A program made the position numbers and the translations under genes. The notes under the pieces were generated by a model. That model did no database searches. It was not told where the DNA came from and worked only from the letters and a program-made list of their open reading frames with translations. Shown one piece after another: positions 53,101 to 64,000 of a stretch of DNA of 64,000 nt; positions within the stretch are counted from its first letter, which is position 1; every line of letters starts with the position of its first letter. This DNA comes from Centroberyx gerrardi (lineage: Eukaryota; Chordata; Actinopteri; Beryciformes; Berycidae), in NCBI RefSeq assembly GCF_048128805.1, contig NC_136013.1, positions 4,946,602 to 5,010,601 of the forward strand. The letters are read 5' to 3'.

Positions 53101-54025
53101 CAGTAGATCACCTCGTCCAGGCTGTCGATCGGGTCGCTGCGGAACAGCTCCACCATGAAGAGGGAGTAGATCAGCATAGTGCCTGTAACCTGCGGCAAAC
53201 GGGACACACGTCTTAACTCATTAGAATATTCTTAATACACCACAGAGGGAATTCTGTAACTTTAAAGGATTCAGCTGGTGTTTTTAAATACATTTCTTAT
53301 CGTCAACAAATCATATGAAAATAACAAAATCAACAATGCATTTTCTCTACTCCCATTACTTTCCGATTTCCCACGTTCCCTTTTTAGCCTTCAACCCGGA
53401 AGTCACTGGCTCCAATTGTAAGCTAAAAACCTTTAAATACAGCTCACAAAGACATAGTTTCAAATTTAAAAATCGCTAACTGTTACCATGAAAAGTCAGG
53501 CTGTTGTAGTTATTACCAAATCAAATTCAAATGGGAACAAATTCTTCATTACGCCGGGGACTATTTTCGGTGCTACGGAACTACTTTCCTGAGATGGAAA
53601 ACGTGTTTACGGACGGCTTATTAAGTTGTTTGAGGAAAAAGTCGGCTGGCCCGGTGCATCGTGATGATGAAATATGTTGCCCAGAGCAACGGCATGGCTC
53701 TTTGACGTGTTTTTAATAGTTTTTTTAATACAATGGAATGGCTACTGGGATATGGCTTTATTGGGCATCGGCTACATGGACGAGACTTGTTAGCAAATTC
53801 ATTGCTGATTTTGTTATTTTCATAGGATTTGTTGACGGTAAGAAATGCATTAAAAAACACCAGCCTTATCCTTTAATGGAAGGATTCTTCTACTCTGAGA
53901 TAAAGTAAAAATGGTTTGTTTTACTTTAAGGTACACTTTCATCCAAAATGTTTTACAGTACCATGACTGTATATATTTTTAGCTGTAGGTGTCACCAGTG
54001 GGAATTGAACACCTAACCCTGGTAG

Positions 54026-54062
<37 letters not shown>

Positions 54063-57000
54063 TTAGATTTATATAGCGCCTTTCAAGAGACCCAAGGACG
54101 CTTTACACAGTGAGGCAGACAAAACAAATAAAACAAGAACAGAAAATAATAATAGCATTAGTGTAATGCTCTATCCATTGAGCTACACAGGTCCACATGT
54201 AAAGCAGTGTAGAGGCAATACTGCAACTAGTAAGCCAGCTCACTTTCCTTAGCCATATACAGTAACTCCCCCACCTGAAGAGAAGTGAGCATGCAGCTGG
54301 ACACCAGTATAAGGAGCCAGAAGTCCATGTGGAAGAACTGGGAGATTTTATAAGCCATAAATCCTGGGAACACCAGCAAGAGCAGACACATACTGAGGCC
54401 GCGGAAGTGTTTCCATAGACTCCTAGAAGCACAAAAGAAATGCCATACAAGCACATTGATGAGAACAATGCAAACTTATGAGAAGCCTTTCGAAAACTTG
54501 TTCAGTTTAGCACATGCCACTTTATTTCTGATGTAGACTAAAATGTAAATATTACACTGAGACACCTCGGTTTGAGAAGTTTTGAGGTGGAAATGAACTC
54601 TTCATGCCGTTACCTGTTGCGGGAAGCACCCAGGGCTAGAATGACCGGGTCCGTTATTTCGATCATAGACTGCAAAGTGGAAGTCACCACGATGAAGAGG
54701 ATGATGCTGAGGAGGAAGGTGCGCTGCAGTGCTTGCATATCCAGTAGACCGGTCTGAAGTGCAAGCAAGAGCAAAGTGACACCCTCAGTCACACCTCTGA
54801 AGGCGGAGAATGATGAGAATAAGAATACAGAGAATATAGAGCAGAAGAATACACAGACGTACAACAAAAACCCCTCTCTGGACAGCATTAGGATTACCAG
54901 GGGAGGCCAGTAATTAGATTTTTGCCCATGCACATCGGTAATTTTAGTCAGTCATCCCGACGGTGAAATAATTTTACACATAACATCACCCACAAAGCAG
55001 CAAAACTCTCTCCAGCTGTCTCCATATCCCTTGTAACGCCAGATGCAGCAACTCACATTCTTTTCCACCATTTTCTCTATTTTTCTAGGCAGCAAACTGT
55101 GCTTACATGCACCATCTCTTCCTTTTTATTGCTTATTTTTGATTGTATTTGCGCGCTTATATTCCATTTGTCTTTTTCCCTGCTGAATCGTCTCACTTTT
55201 GCTGCTCAATAAAGTTTAATCCAATCTAACCTTAAGAGGGTTATTGCTCCACCCTGCCGCTGGTTTTACGGCCCTGAAACACCAGATGTCGATCCGGACT
55301 GGATTAAAATGACCCCAGGATGTCAGAGTTAACTCAAAACACAGTAGGTAATTTCAGATGGTATATTTTAGCAGGATAGCTAGAGAAAATCTTTGTTCTG
55401 GAGGGGATAAAATTCCTGTGGTCTTAAAGTAAAAGACCTCCCTGGGTAATATAATGCCATGCAGAGAGAGTTAAAGAAACACATAAATAGCAAACAAAGA
55501 TTTGTCTGACATAACATGATAATAAACGTAACATTTTGTGACGTGACGGTAGAAAAATGAAGACAGTTTGGCTGCGGTGGCGGACTCTCTCACCTGTGCA
55601 TGACGTTCTCATTCTGAACAGCCGCGTAGCCTCCCAGGTAGAACTTGCATAGGTTGAGCAGTCCGAGAGCCAGGTAGGACACCACAAACGTCAGTCCCAG
55701 GAGGGAGTAGGGCGTGGCACAACATTCAGAGACACTGTGGAGGGAAGTTAAGCAAGTGAAGCAAAGAAAAACAACCCAATAGAACATTTATAATGTTAGA
55801 ATGTCAAGTACACACACATACACAGGAATCATTTATATATGCCCACATAAATACAGCAATAAACACAGGGGCACAAACAATACTGATGTGACCGGAAAAT
55901 GTCACACTTCACTTTCACATAGGATTGGGGCGATAATTCAATATTACTGTTTATCATCTTTCAGTGGAATCATATGGTGATGATATGCTGATTTTGGGAT
56001 AATCGTGACGCACAATTCTGCTGTATAAACTGATGATAACAAGCAAATTCTATTTAAAAACACTTGACAAAATGAGGTATGGTAGGAATATGATTTGAAA
56101 ATTTCAGTTTTGTTTGACATCACATCTGACATTACTTTTTGGTTCAATGGGATGAACATTAATTTGATTATTTAACATGTGATTTTGCATACGCGAGCCA
56201 TATCGTGATATATATCGATATAGAAAAAAATCCTTGTGATTATCGTGATATTGATTTCAACCATATCGCCCAGCCCTATTTTCACATGCTCTCTTCCTCT
56301 CTCTCTCTTCACACTCTCTCTTCCTCTCTCTCTACTCTCTCACACACCTTGTGAGCAGAAAGAACAGGATTCCCTGATGGCCCGCTGAGGCGCTGACGGT
56401 CATGGTGTCTGAGCACAGCTGGACGATGAACAGAACAAACCAGAAGACACTGAAGAGCACCGGGACGGCAAACTGGTTCCACAGAGAGATGCCCACAGCC
56501 AGGAGTCTGTACAGCTCAATCACCTGAGGGAGGAAATCACTGATGTAGTGAGGAACGTAAACAAGGCAGGAAAACAGCAATCTACATTTACATTTTCGCC
56601 ATTAAGCTGATGCTCTTACCCAAGTTGAGTGCATTTTATTTACTTGCCAGACATTTGAAAAGCCCTTTGTACACTGTGTATGTGTATATGTATGATCACA
56701 TTTGTTTCTTTTTCTTTTATGTTATTATATATGTATTGCATTTTTTACTTTGCTTTTTGTATGAAACTCACTCAAATCAAGTACTGATATTTTTCAATAT
56801 ATGACAGGTATTCAACTGTTATGGAGAAAAAAACAATCACACAAGCAAGGAATTAAGAGGTAAGAGGAGGCGGGAGATTTCTAATAAGTGAATAGATGGA
56901 TGAAGTATGACAGCACAGTCCTGAGCAAAACTAAACTTTAACAGTTGGAAATTTTACATAACTTTGCTTAAAAGGATTTCACAATAAGAGTACCTCCAAC

Positions 57001-59509
57001 TGAAGCACCTCTGAATAGGCAGCCCTTGCTAGGCGATATGGCACAAAGAGATTTGAGAGGAGGAACATGGCTATTCCCGCTCCAGTCAGACCCAAGGAGA
57101 AGGTGTTGACGGTCAGCAGCGTGGCGTGGGGCGCAGCGCAGAGGCGGGCCAGCAGCGGCAGCATGTGAGCAGAAAACAGCCACACCTTCCTGGTCTTCAT
57201 GAGAAAGGCACACAGCGTGCTGAGAATAATCTGACCTATGCAAAAAAACAACAACACAAACACACATCAGATTAACACAGCTGTTGCTTTCATATCATGG
57301 ACCCCTAATTTAGTCCACATTAGGGCCACGGACCCCCCATTTGATGAGATTTTGTCTCTCGGACCCAAATCTGAGAATATTTTTTATTATTAGATATGAT
57401 TTTGTCCTATTTTTGACTATCTGTATTGTAGGTAGAGAGATAACAGTGAAACTATGATCAAAATAGTAATTCTTCTACATTCTCTAATTGTGTTAACTTC
57501 TTATAAATGAAATAATGGAGAAGTCTAACAATTCATCAATTTGCTGGGGGCCCTCTGAAACCCCCTCAAGGACCCCGGGTGGTCCTCGGACCCCATGTTG
57601 AGAACCACTGGTCTTGATGACGAATGACCAAATTATGCTACCGAATCTTTTGCAACTAATATCAACACATTGACTGTTACAGATACAGTGGGCATGCTAA
57701 GTGAAATGAAATATTTCAGTATTGCCAAAGCGGCAATATTTTACACCCTATTCTAGAAGCTAAACTTGCAGTATATGATTAATTGTGAAGCCCTGTGTAA
57801 AGCACATTGTAGCTCTTTAGAAAAGTGCTGCACAAATAGAGAGTTTATTATTGTTATTATTATTAATGAATAGACTCAGTGGCAGTTCTGGCCCTTCTGG
57901 CGCCCTATAGGAGAGATGATTTCCTTAAGTTTCAGATTTTGAAACTGGCTGAAATTTCTTGACATATATACATAATTCAAACCTGAGGTGCTATTTTGCT
58001 TATGTGTGCCATTACACATCAGTCTGGTTCAAGAGGCTGTTAACATACAACATAACGTTACCTATAGCGTGCATGACCTAATGACTGCTGCCTAATTCAA
58101 CAGAGCCTAAATGCTATGTATCTGAGTTAAGTGGTGGGACCTACTAGTTAGTGCAGAGACGAATCGGTTGAAGGCCAGAGAATCAAGATACACTGCTCCT
58201 TCATAACCAAACTGCACCTCCTCACGCACATAATCCCTGTAAAACACATAGAAAAGAAAAACACACTGGTTATATAAATGTATGTATATGTGTGGTACAG
58301 ATACCATCAAAAGGACACACTGCAAGCAACTGACCGCTGTGTTGTATTACACTGCATTTAGCTAATGTTAGCTTGTTTGCAATACTAGTCCTTGGAGCTG
58401 GCTGGCATACATATACATGAGGGTTACTTGCACTTGTTCAGGAGCACTTTAACCATATTATGTACCGTCAGTACTGGGAATTAAGCCAGCAGGCGTTTAA
58501 CTACTAAGCAGGCTCTCTACTAAATTGCCATCCCTGGTTGTAATCTGGTTGCAAAACAAAATCTGCAAGCAAGAGAGCATTAAACAACAATAGCCTCAAC
58601 ACAAGACACTCTATCCCTAAAATCAAGGATCAGCATCTTGGCAGGCTACAGGATACTGGATACACAGCAGGACAGACACTGTGAACGTAGCCAAGCGTTG
58701 TCAAGACAGACAACTGATCCGAGGTATGGTATATCTAGGAAGTGTAGTAGTAGTAGTAGTAGGGTATCTCACTTGGAAATCTGATGCCCCACGTATAGGA
58801 GAAGGGCAGCGAGGATATGGAGGTAGAGCGTCACAATGTGTCTCAGTGGCAGAACCAACACCACCACATTAATCAGATGACCTGGAAGGCAAATGGGAGC
58901 GTTCATTATGTCGCTTGCGTTTGTTGTTAGTTTCAAAAGGTAGCCTAGATCATGGACACACATGGGAAAGTAGAAAAAAAAATACACTAGAGGTGCACAC
59001 AAGGAAGAATCCCATTCAAACCGTGTATCATTAAATCACTGATAAACCAAATCACGTCTAGTTTGGATTTTTGTTAGTCTGTCATGATTTTAACCATGTT
59101 TATGTTACTTATTGGACTTTCTAAGCTGCCAAAAGACTATAGAATTATACAAACTAATAACAATAACACTACTAATACAGTACCCATACATAAACACACA
59201 CAAAACTAACACAGTACCCATACCATACACAGCGGCTTGTGCATATCTGTACTTAAGGGTAAGATCTTCAGTAAAATGGGGAACATGGTAACGTTAAACT
59301 GGTAAATGCATTCTGGTTATTTAATCACATGCATACTTACCAAGGTAGTACATGTTCCAGATGACATACTTGTATTTGAAGAGCATGTCTTCATTTTTGG
59401 CCTTGAGGTGCTCTGTCAAGCCATCAATGTCACATTTATACAGCAGGTCCAGCACCAATATGCTTGGCACCCTAAGGGCAACATTGGCAAACTCTTCTAA
59501 ACGAGGCAT
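50195..59509 (-). CDS. rnf145: RNF145-type ER membrane RING E3 ligase, 930 aa, 10 exons
   Basis: RNF145 is a TRC8-family multi-pass ER ligase linked to sterol control (INSIG/SCAP/HMGCR). Coding exons in transcript order: 59341-59509, 58773-58881, 58145-58236, 56994-57235, 56348-56523, 55594-55734, 54614-54796, 54275-54422, 52833-53189, 50195-51370; 2793 bp in frame. The start MPRLEEFANVALRVPSI is chosen by match to the human NVALRVPSI region; an in-frame ATG at 59563 adds 18 residues. Residues 1-539 align along their length with human RNF145, including QIWLFSAHMLPLLARLC-like and ECCATPYSLLGL segments. RING-H2 ligands are C534, C537, C549, H551, H554, C557, C568 and C571. The tail after the RING is about 359 residues, Ser/Glu/Asp-rich and disordered, much longer than the human tail (under 100). 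The YLYF-equivalent site reads YLHI at 76-79. It could be one of two teleost RNF145 copies. Confidence 0.9.
51836..51985. repeat. Short tandem array, about 50-65-bp unit, three copies
   Basis: ACATACAGAATAAAACAAAA recurs about every 50-65 bases with AACAACA-type filler. It follows a dispersed-repeat phrase, TTTATTTATATAGCCCC, in RNF145 intron 9. Confidence 0.65.
52061..52784. mobile_element. Outer MITE interrupted by a second hAT-like MITE
   Basis: The outer element begins TAGAGATGGGAAGATACATT and ends ATCGTCCCATCCCTA, a terminal inverted repeat pair. Its right terminus is split by the insertion at 52435-52772. Without the insertion and duplicated bases it is about 378 bp. RNF145 intron 9. 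Confidence 0.75.
52435..52772. mobile_element. Inner hAT-like MITE with perfect 8-bp target duplication
   Basis: Ends are TAGGGCTGCAACTAACGATT and AATCGTTGCAGCACTA. It is flanked by GTCCCATC at 52427-52434 and again at 52773-52780. The target lies in the terminal repeat of another element. Length 338 bp; same family as 26089-26668 and 43921-44237. Confidence 0.9.
54028..54061. repeat. (TAA)n microsatellite
   Basis: About eleven TAA units, followed by TTATATAGCGCCTTTCAAGA, a phrase typical of a dispersed vertebrate repeat. RNF145 intron 8. Confidence 0.9.
55920..56278. mobile_element. hAT-like MITE (TAGGGCTGGGCGAT type), second copy
   Basis: Ends are TAGGATTGGGGCGATAATTC and ATATCGCCCAGCCCTA. 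Flanks CTTTCACA and TTTTCACA form a 7/8 target duplication. It is reversed relative to the copy at 38533-38847 and lies in RNF145 intron 5. Confidence 0.8.
57310..57610. mobile_element. hAT-like non-autonomous element, copy of 43159-43450
   Basis: It runs from TTAGTCCACATTAGGGCCAC to CCCATGTTGAGAACCACTG and is closely similar to 43159-43450 in the same orientation. RNF145 intron 3. Confidence 0.7.
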
Positions 59510-59843
59510 CCTGAAACCAGTTTTTTTGGTGAGCGGGGAGCTTGAGTCACATGCTGTTACCACAGGAACAGTTTATAACCAGCTTGACTACTGTTTCGAT
59601 CGTCCTCTTGTCATCTGTAAAAACACAGAAATCCCCTCAGTCAGTCATTAACAGACGTCCAAAAACTGGAATCGGAAAACATCAGCTTCGTCCTTGGCTA
59701 TGTGTTGCTGCTTAGCTCACAAGTTTTAGCCGTTCATATTCGTTGGAGAAGTACAAGCTTTAGATAGCGAATTTATCACCATTGTAAAGCGTTGGATTAG
59801 CATGTATAGAGGCAAGGTATTGAGGAGATACTGGTGTACTTAC

Positions 59844-59940
59844 TTTGCACAGTATCTCGCATCACTGTCGAACAGCCATTTGCTAGCTAGGTGCTGCTGG
59901 TTAGCTCGCACAATGGCCAGCAACATGTTTTCATAATATT
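59844..59940 (-). other. Probable non-coding first exon of RNF145
   Basis: A strong minus-strand donor (CAAA|GTAAGT) ends an exon at 59844. A matching acceptor (TTTTTACAG) at about 59615 would open the exon that carries the start codon. The upstream limit is not known. Confidence 0.4.
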
Positions 59941-60244
59941 ACACGCAAATATGTTGGGATTTTCCGTAAGTTCCGCTTGTCCGAGATAAGTAGAAATAGT
60001 CGTGGAAGAGAAAATGACACCAAACAGCACAATATTCAACGATATAAGGGTGTGTAAAGAGACTTTTTAATGCAATGTTATGATTCCAGTCGCTTGCGTG
60101 GCCATTTCCCGTGTACACGTCACATCCCAAATGCACCAATCAGATTCAGGAAAATGTCTCGATTTCAAAATAAAAGTCACGTAATTCACACGCCTAAAGA
60201 TTATTGAAGCACATGCTCAAACCTGAATTTGAGGACTTAATTAG

Positions 60245-60245
60245 G

Positions 60246-60279
<34 letters not shown>

Positions 60280-60466
60280 GACTACTACTACTACTACTGC
60301 TATTACAACTTCGACTACTACTGCTACTACTACTGCTTCTACTACTACTACTTCTACTGCTACTGCTAGTGATATTACTGCTTCTACTACTACTATTACT
60401 GCTTCTTGTAGTACTACTGCTGCTGCTATAACTGCTGCTACTACTACTACTAGCCTACTACAGTTA
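60245..60466. repeat. (CTA)n trinucleotide microsatellite, interrupted
   Basis: About 220 bases of CTA/ACT units with CTG, CTT and other single-base variants. Reading frames through it give runs of Leu or Val that are not real genes. Confidence 0.95.
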
Positions 60467-60469
60467 CTA

Positions 60470-63400
60470 CTGCTAAAAATGATAGACTTTATTTGTACAG
60501 TGTTTTTTTTTAAACCGTGTACAAAGTGCAACTGAAACCTACATTATAGTCGCCATTTCTTTATCCTGTACACAATGAAAAAAATTCAAAAAAAAAAGTA
60601 GAAAGTAGAAATGGAATACTATAAAAGTACATCTCTATGTTTTCCCAATGTGGGAATAATGCCTTGTTATTCTCACATTCTGTATAGCAGTGGTAGAAGA
60701 CATAGTAATGACTGATGTGTCATTTATTTTGTAGCATTGACGGATCCTTACTGTTGATTACTGGAACCCCAGCAGGATATTCTGTTCTTATATTTCAAGA
60801 TTTCACAAACTAAGAGGCACACATTAAACGAACACTCTCTACTACACCATTTAATTTCTACTTTTTTTCTGCAGGAATTATTAATGCACGTGTTTGCTTA
60901 GATCTTGGATAAAGAAATCACAGCAACAAAGGGTAGGTGTTGTACTCTCAAATTTCAAACTGCAGAGAAGGCCGATATACTTGAACCTCCTGAATACAAT
61001 ACCTCTCAAAGTACACAACACATACCTGTCACAGCAAAACAAAGAAATCACAAATCCCTTTCCCAGAGCAGCCAGGAGACGCCGTAGAGATCCTCTCATG
61101 AGTCTTCAGGATCGGGTCACGCTGCTACAGGCTGTGCTGAAAAGTCAGATGTCTGATGCACTGCCATCAGTTCTCAGGAAAAGATGACTGATATGAAGAA
61201 AGTGCATTTCCTGGATATGTGGGTGGAAAAGGTTTTCTGGCTGATAGAAACAGTTAACTAATGGTAAATTGTTTCCATCCTATTCCACTAAGGACAGCAC
61301 CATGCAAAAGTCACGTTTTTAGACTTTGGTGCATTTGCCATGCAGCAGATATTGAAAAAGCTTCAGATATGCAAAATAGATTCTTAACACAGCTTACCCC
61401 CTTCAGTGGATAGAGGAGGCCTTTACCATGGCCTTAGCAAATCCAGGGTTGAGCCTTTTGAAAATATGACTCCTATATTGGTTATGCTTTCAACTGCATA
61501 TACTCAAGGATAGACCACTGAGCTACCAGGATCATTCCTATCACTTAAATTTTAAATTAAATTGATTTCTTGAGCCTGCAAACATGCCCTTATTTGAAAA
61601 TCAAGGGTCTATCTCCTTTAGTCTCATAGTTATGGCTATAAAAAAAAAAAACAATCATCATCTAATGATGGAAATACCAGATCCAGTTTGCTACTAAAAT
61701 CTAAATAAATGTAGTTTAGTTAGAGGTTGAATTGAGTTAGTTTAACTGAACGAATCTGAAGACTACGTTCTCACAATACTGGACCCTGCAAATGGGCCTG
61801 ATTGGAAGTTAAAAAAGAATTTCAGTAATTCTTTAGTAAGGCTGAAATGTGCACGAGGATAGGAGAGCAGGATATCTCAAAAACTTATGAACAGATTTCT
61901 ATAAGATTTGGCAAACAGATTGGCCTTGGACCAAGGAACAACTGCTTAGACAAGAAGAACGTTATTCTCATCCTGAGTCATAGTAGATTTGAAAACAAAA
62001 TCATGGAAACTGAATAATATGGAACCTTTAAAGCTGAACCAAACCTGGACACTTAAACAAAGGTTGTCTCTCTATTTACAGCGTTGGGCACATGTCAGGT
62101 ACAACTGGCATCAGTCTCTCTTAATGTCTGCTTCCATTAAAACATTATTAATTTTACAGTATGTTGACAGCTAAGAGAGCAACACAAGTGTGTAAAAGTT
62201 GACATGGCTTCAGGTTCATGACAGGACAACTAAAATACAACACAGATGTTATGGTTTCCTCTAAAAACAGTGTTGACTGTGTATCCAGCAAGTGTGTTTT
62301 TCAGACTTGCTGTACTGATGCTTTTGTTCTTGGGAATTTTTGTCTTCCAAACACGTCATCTATTTCAACATCACAATTCTGACCTTTCTTGGTTCTAAAA
62401 CAGACTATGGGCCAGAAAGTGAGTTTTGAAAGCCAGAAATCTCATCAACAACCCTATCAGCCCCCAGCAGCAGGTAGATTCTGGTCATTTGGACCTATGG
62501 TGCAGTAAAGATCTGACTTATTGCATCTTTAATAAGCCACTGCTGATGCACGACTCGTTTGTCATTCCTGTCACTTTCAGGATTTCAACCTGCACTTTGA
62601 CCCGACCTGAAAACAACAGGAGAAGAAGAAGCTAGAGTCTGTTAAGCTACAGGCAGCACTGATGAAAATAAATCATATGAACCCACCAATGTTGTGAGCT
62701 CCCAGTCACTGAAATTAGGTTCTTCTGGGGAAAATCTATATACTGGAGACAAAAGAAGAAAGCCCCAGCTCCCTGGCAAAAAACACCAATAACCCAAGCG
62801 AGCTGATTTCAGATGTAACTGTCATTACAGCAGATACAGCAGAGCTTCTGCCATTCAACAGGATGCACCTGCAGGAGTCTTTTACACCAAATTTGAACTG
62901 TGATCTCCCAGATAGGACACAAAGCATCTACCGGTTAGTCTAAGGAGAACCCTTTCTACCAATGAGAGATATTTAGGCTTAAGTAGTTTCAAAAGGGCTA
63001 CTGTGGCAAACACAAGGATACATTATTGTCCTTTCACTCTATTTGTTGTCACTTTAGTCATCAAATACAATAAATGTACAGGAATTTGTGTTGGTGCTTG
63101 TGGTACAGAGACATTTCTGCTTATATAATGACTCAGAACATACTAACATGCATGCTACAGGGACAATAGGACTTTATATTCAGTGCAAAAGGCTTTGTAG
63201 TCCCTGCACCATGTACTGTCATGTACTCTCTCTGTACTGTGTTACTATGTACATTTTCTGAGATGCTTCTGCACCCATGCTTCCATTGTTTTTCATGGTG
63301 AAACAATTCCTTAGCAGCCTGAAAAAGAGACTGAGCAGAGCAGGAGACTGGTTGAAAGTGTCAAAGGAAACCTTCTCTCCACCAATTAAGGACATAAAAT

Positions 63401-64000
63401 TAATAATTTATCTATCCATCAAGGCTCGGTTCAATTCACGTTCAATTCAATAAGTTCAGGAAGTGGATTTTCTTCATGAAATATTGAAAACCTTTTGGAA
63501 CAATGTTGTCAATACCTGACCTATTAAGAAGGGTTAGTTACTGTAATTGAGAATTTCCACTTTGAATTGATTGAATTGAGAGTGAATGGACCAGTGCCAT
63601 GCAAGTAATTTTGCTGTCACTGCCTTTACGAATGTGTTAGTAGGCCTTATATAATTATCTGTCATGTATGTATAAAATTGACAGTATTGTATAATAGATA
63701 ATATGATTTTACCTCCATTGTATTGTTACAGTCCACAAAAGAAACACCACAAAGCTAAAGAGAGGAGAAAGCAAATGAAGGAGGCAACTGAGCTAAATGT
63801 GACACTAAACTCTCGCTAATTTTGCAAATATGAAAACATGTTTCATTTGATGCAAATCTCTATTGTTTCTGATGCTTGTTTCGCTCATTCCAGCTGTAGA
63901 GGATCTGGTTTTGGGGGTTTTGCTGCAGAGAGACTGAGATCCTACAGAGACCAACACCTGGCATCAGTCCATCATCTTCAGCGACTTCAGTGAATCACAT
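60470..64000. other. Right intergenic region, no recognised gene
   Basis: I see only short open frames and no convincing exon chain. An acceptor-like CATTCCAG occurs at about 63886-63893 on the plus strand, followed by an open stretch to about 63990, which could be an exon of a gene continuing past the window. An ORF at 60894-61187 contains an Arg run but nothing recognisable. Confidence 0.4.

Noticed and set aside
60204-60531. Poly-Leu and poly-Val ORFs at the CTA repeat
   Set aside because: Direct products of the trinucleotide tract.

Overview
This window looks like a stretch of a teleost (bony fish) nuclear chromosome. The genes are vertebrate-type, with many short exons, GT/AG introns and vertebrate domain sequences. 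The spaces between exons hold many short non-autonomous DNA transposons (mostly hAT-like, with about 8-bp target duplications), microsatellites and small tandem arrays of the kind common in fish. The species cannot be fixed from this window. All recognised multi-exon genes lie on the minus strand.

Layout from left to right. 1-7293: no supported gene; GC-rich and simple-sequence stretches and one unassigned 156-codon ORF. 7294-7968: an intronless coding region for a NAT8/camello-like membrane N-acetyltransferase. 10562-22094: SLC39A8 (ZIP8 metal transporter), 8 coding exons, 463 aa. 23613-40378: MANBA (lysosomal beta-mannosidase), 17 coding exons, 893 aa. 44749-48993: UBE2D3 (ubiquitin-conjugating E2), 7 coding exons, 148 aa. 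50195-59509: an RNF145-type membrane RING E3 ligase, 10 coding exons, 930 aa. 59510-64000: the RNF145 5' region, a CTA microsatellite, then sequence without a recognised gene. Every exon set joins in frame, with GT donors and AG acceptors at each junction.

The most unusual object lies inside MANBA intron 5 on the opposite (plus) strand: an 813-codon single-exon ORF at 33808-36249. It has a strong start context, four related helical modules at its N-terminus, about 540 residues of Gln/Glu/Lys/Ala-rich repeats with HxH motifs, a unique lysine-rich C-terminus, and an AATAAA signal 123 bp after the stop. I do not recognise it as a known family. It is the best candidate here for an undescribed gene.

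Functionally the window combines metal import (ZIP8), lysosomal glycan breakdown (MANBA, with a perfect CLEAR-type palindrome upstream) and ubiquitin transfer (UBE2D3 E2 beside an RNF145 E3). From general knowledge, SLC39A8-NFKB1-MANBA-UBE2D3 are neighbours on human 4q24. Here NFKB1 is missing between SLC39A8 and MANBA, and an RNF145 gene (human chromosome 5) follows UBE2D3. Other points worth attention are a minisatellite built from the ZIP8 stop-codon region, unusual substitutions in UBE2D3, and a long C-terminal tail and altered YLYF motif in RNF145.
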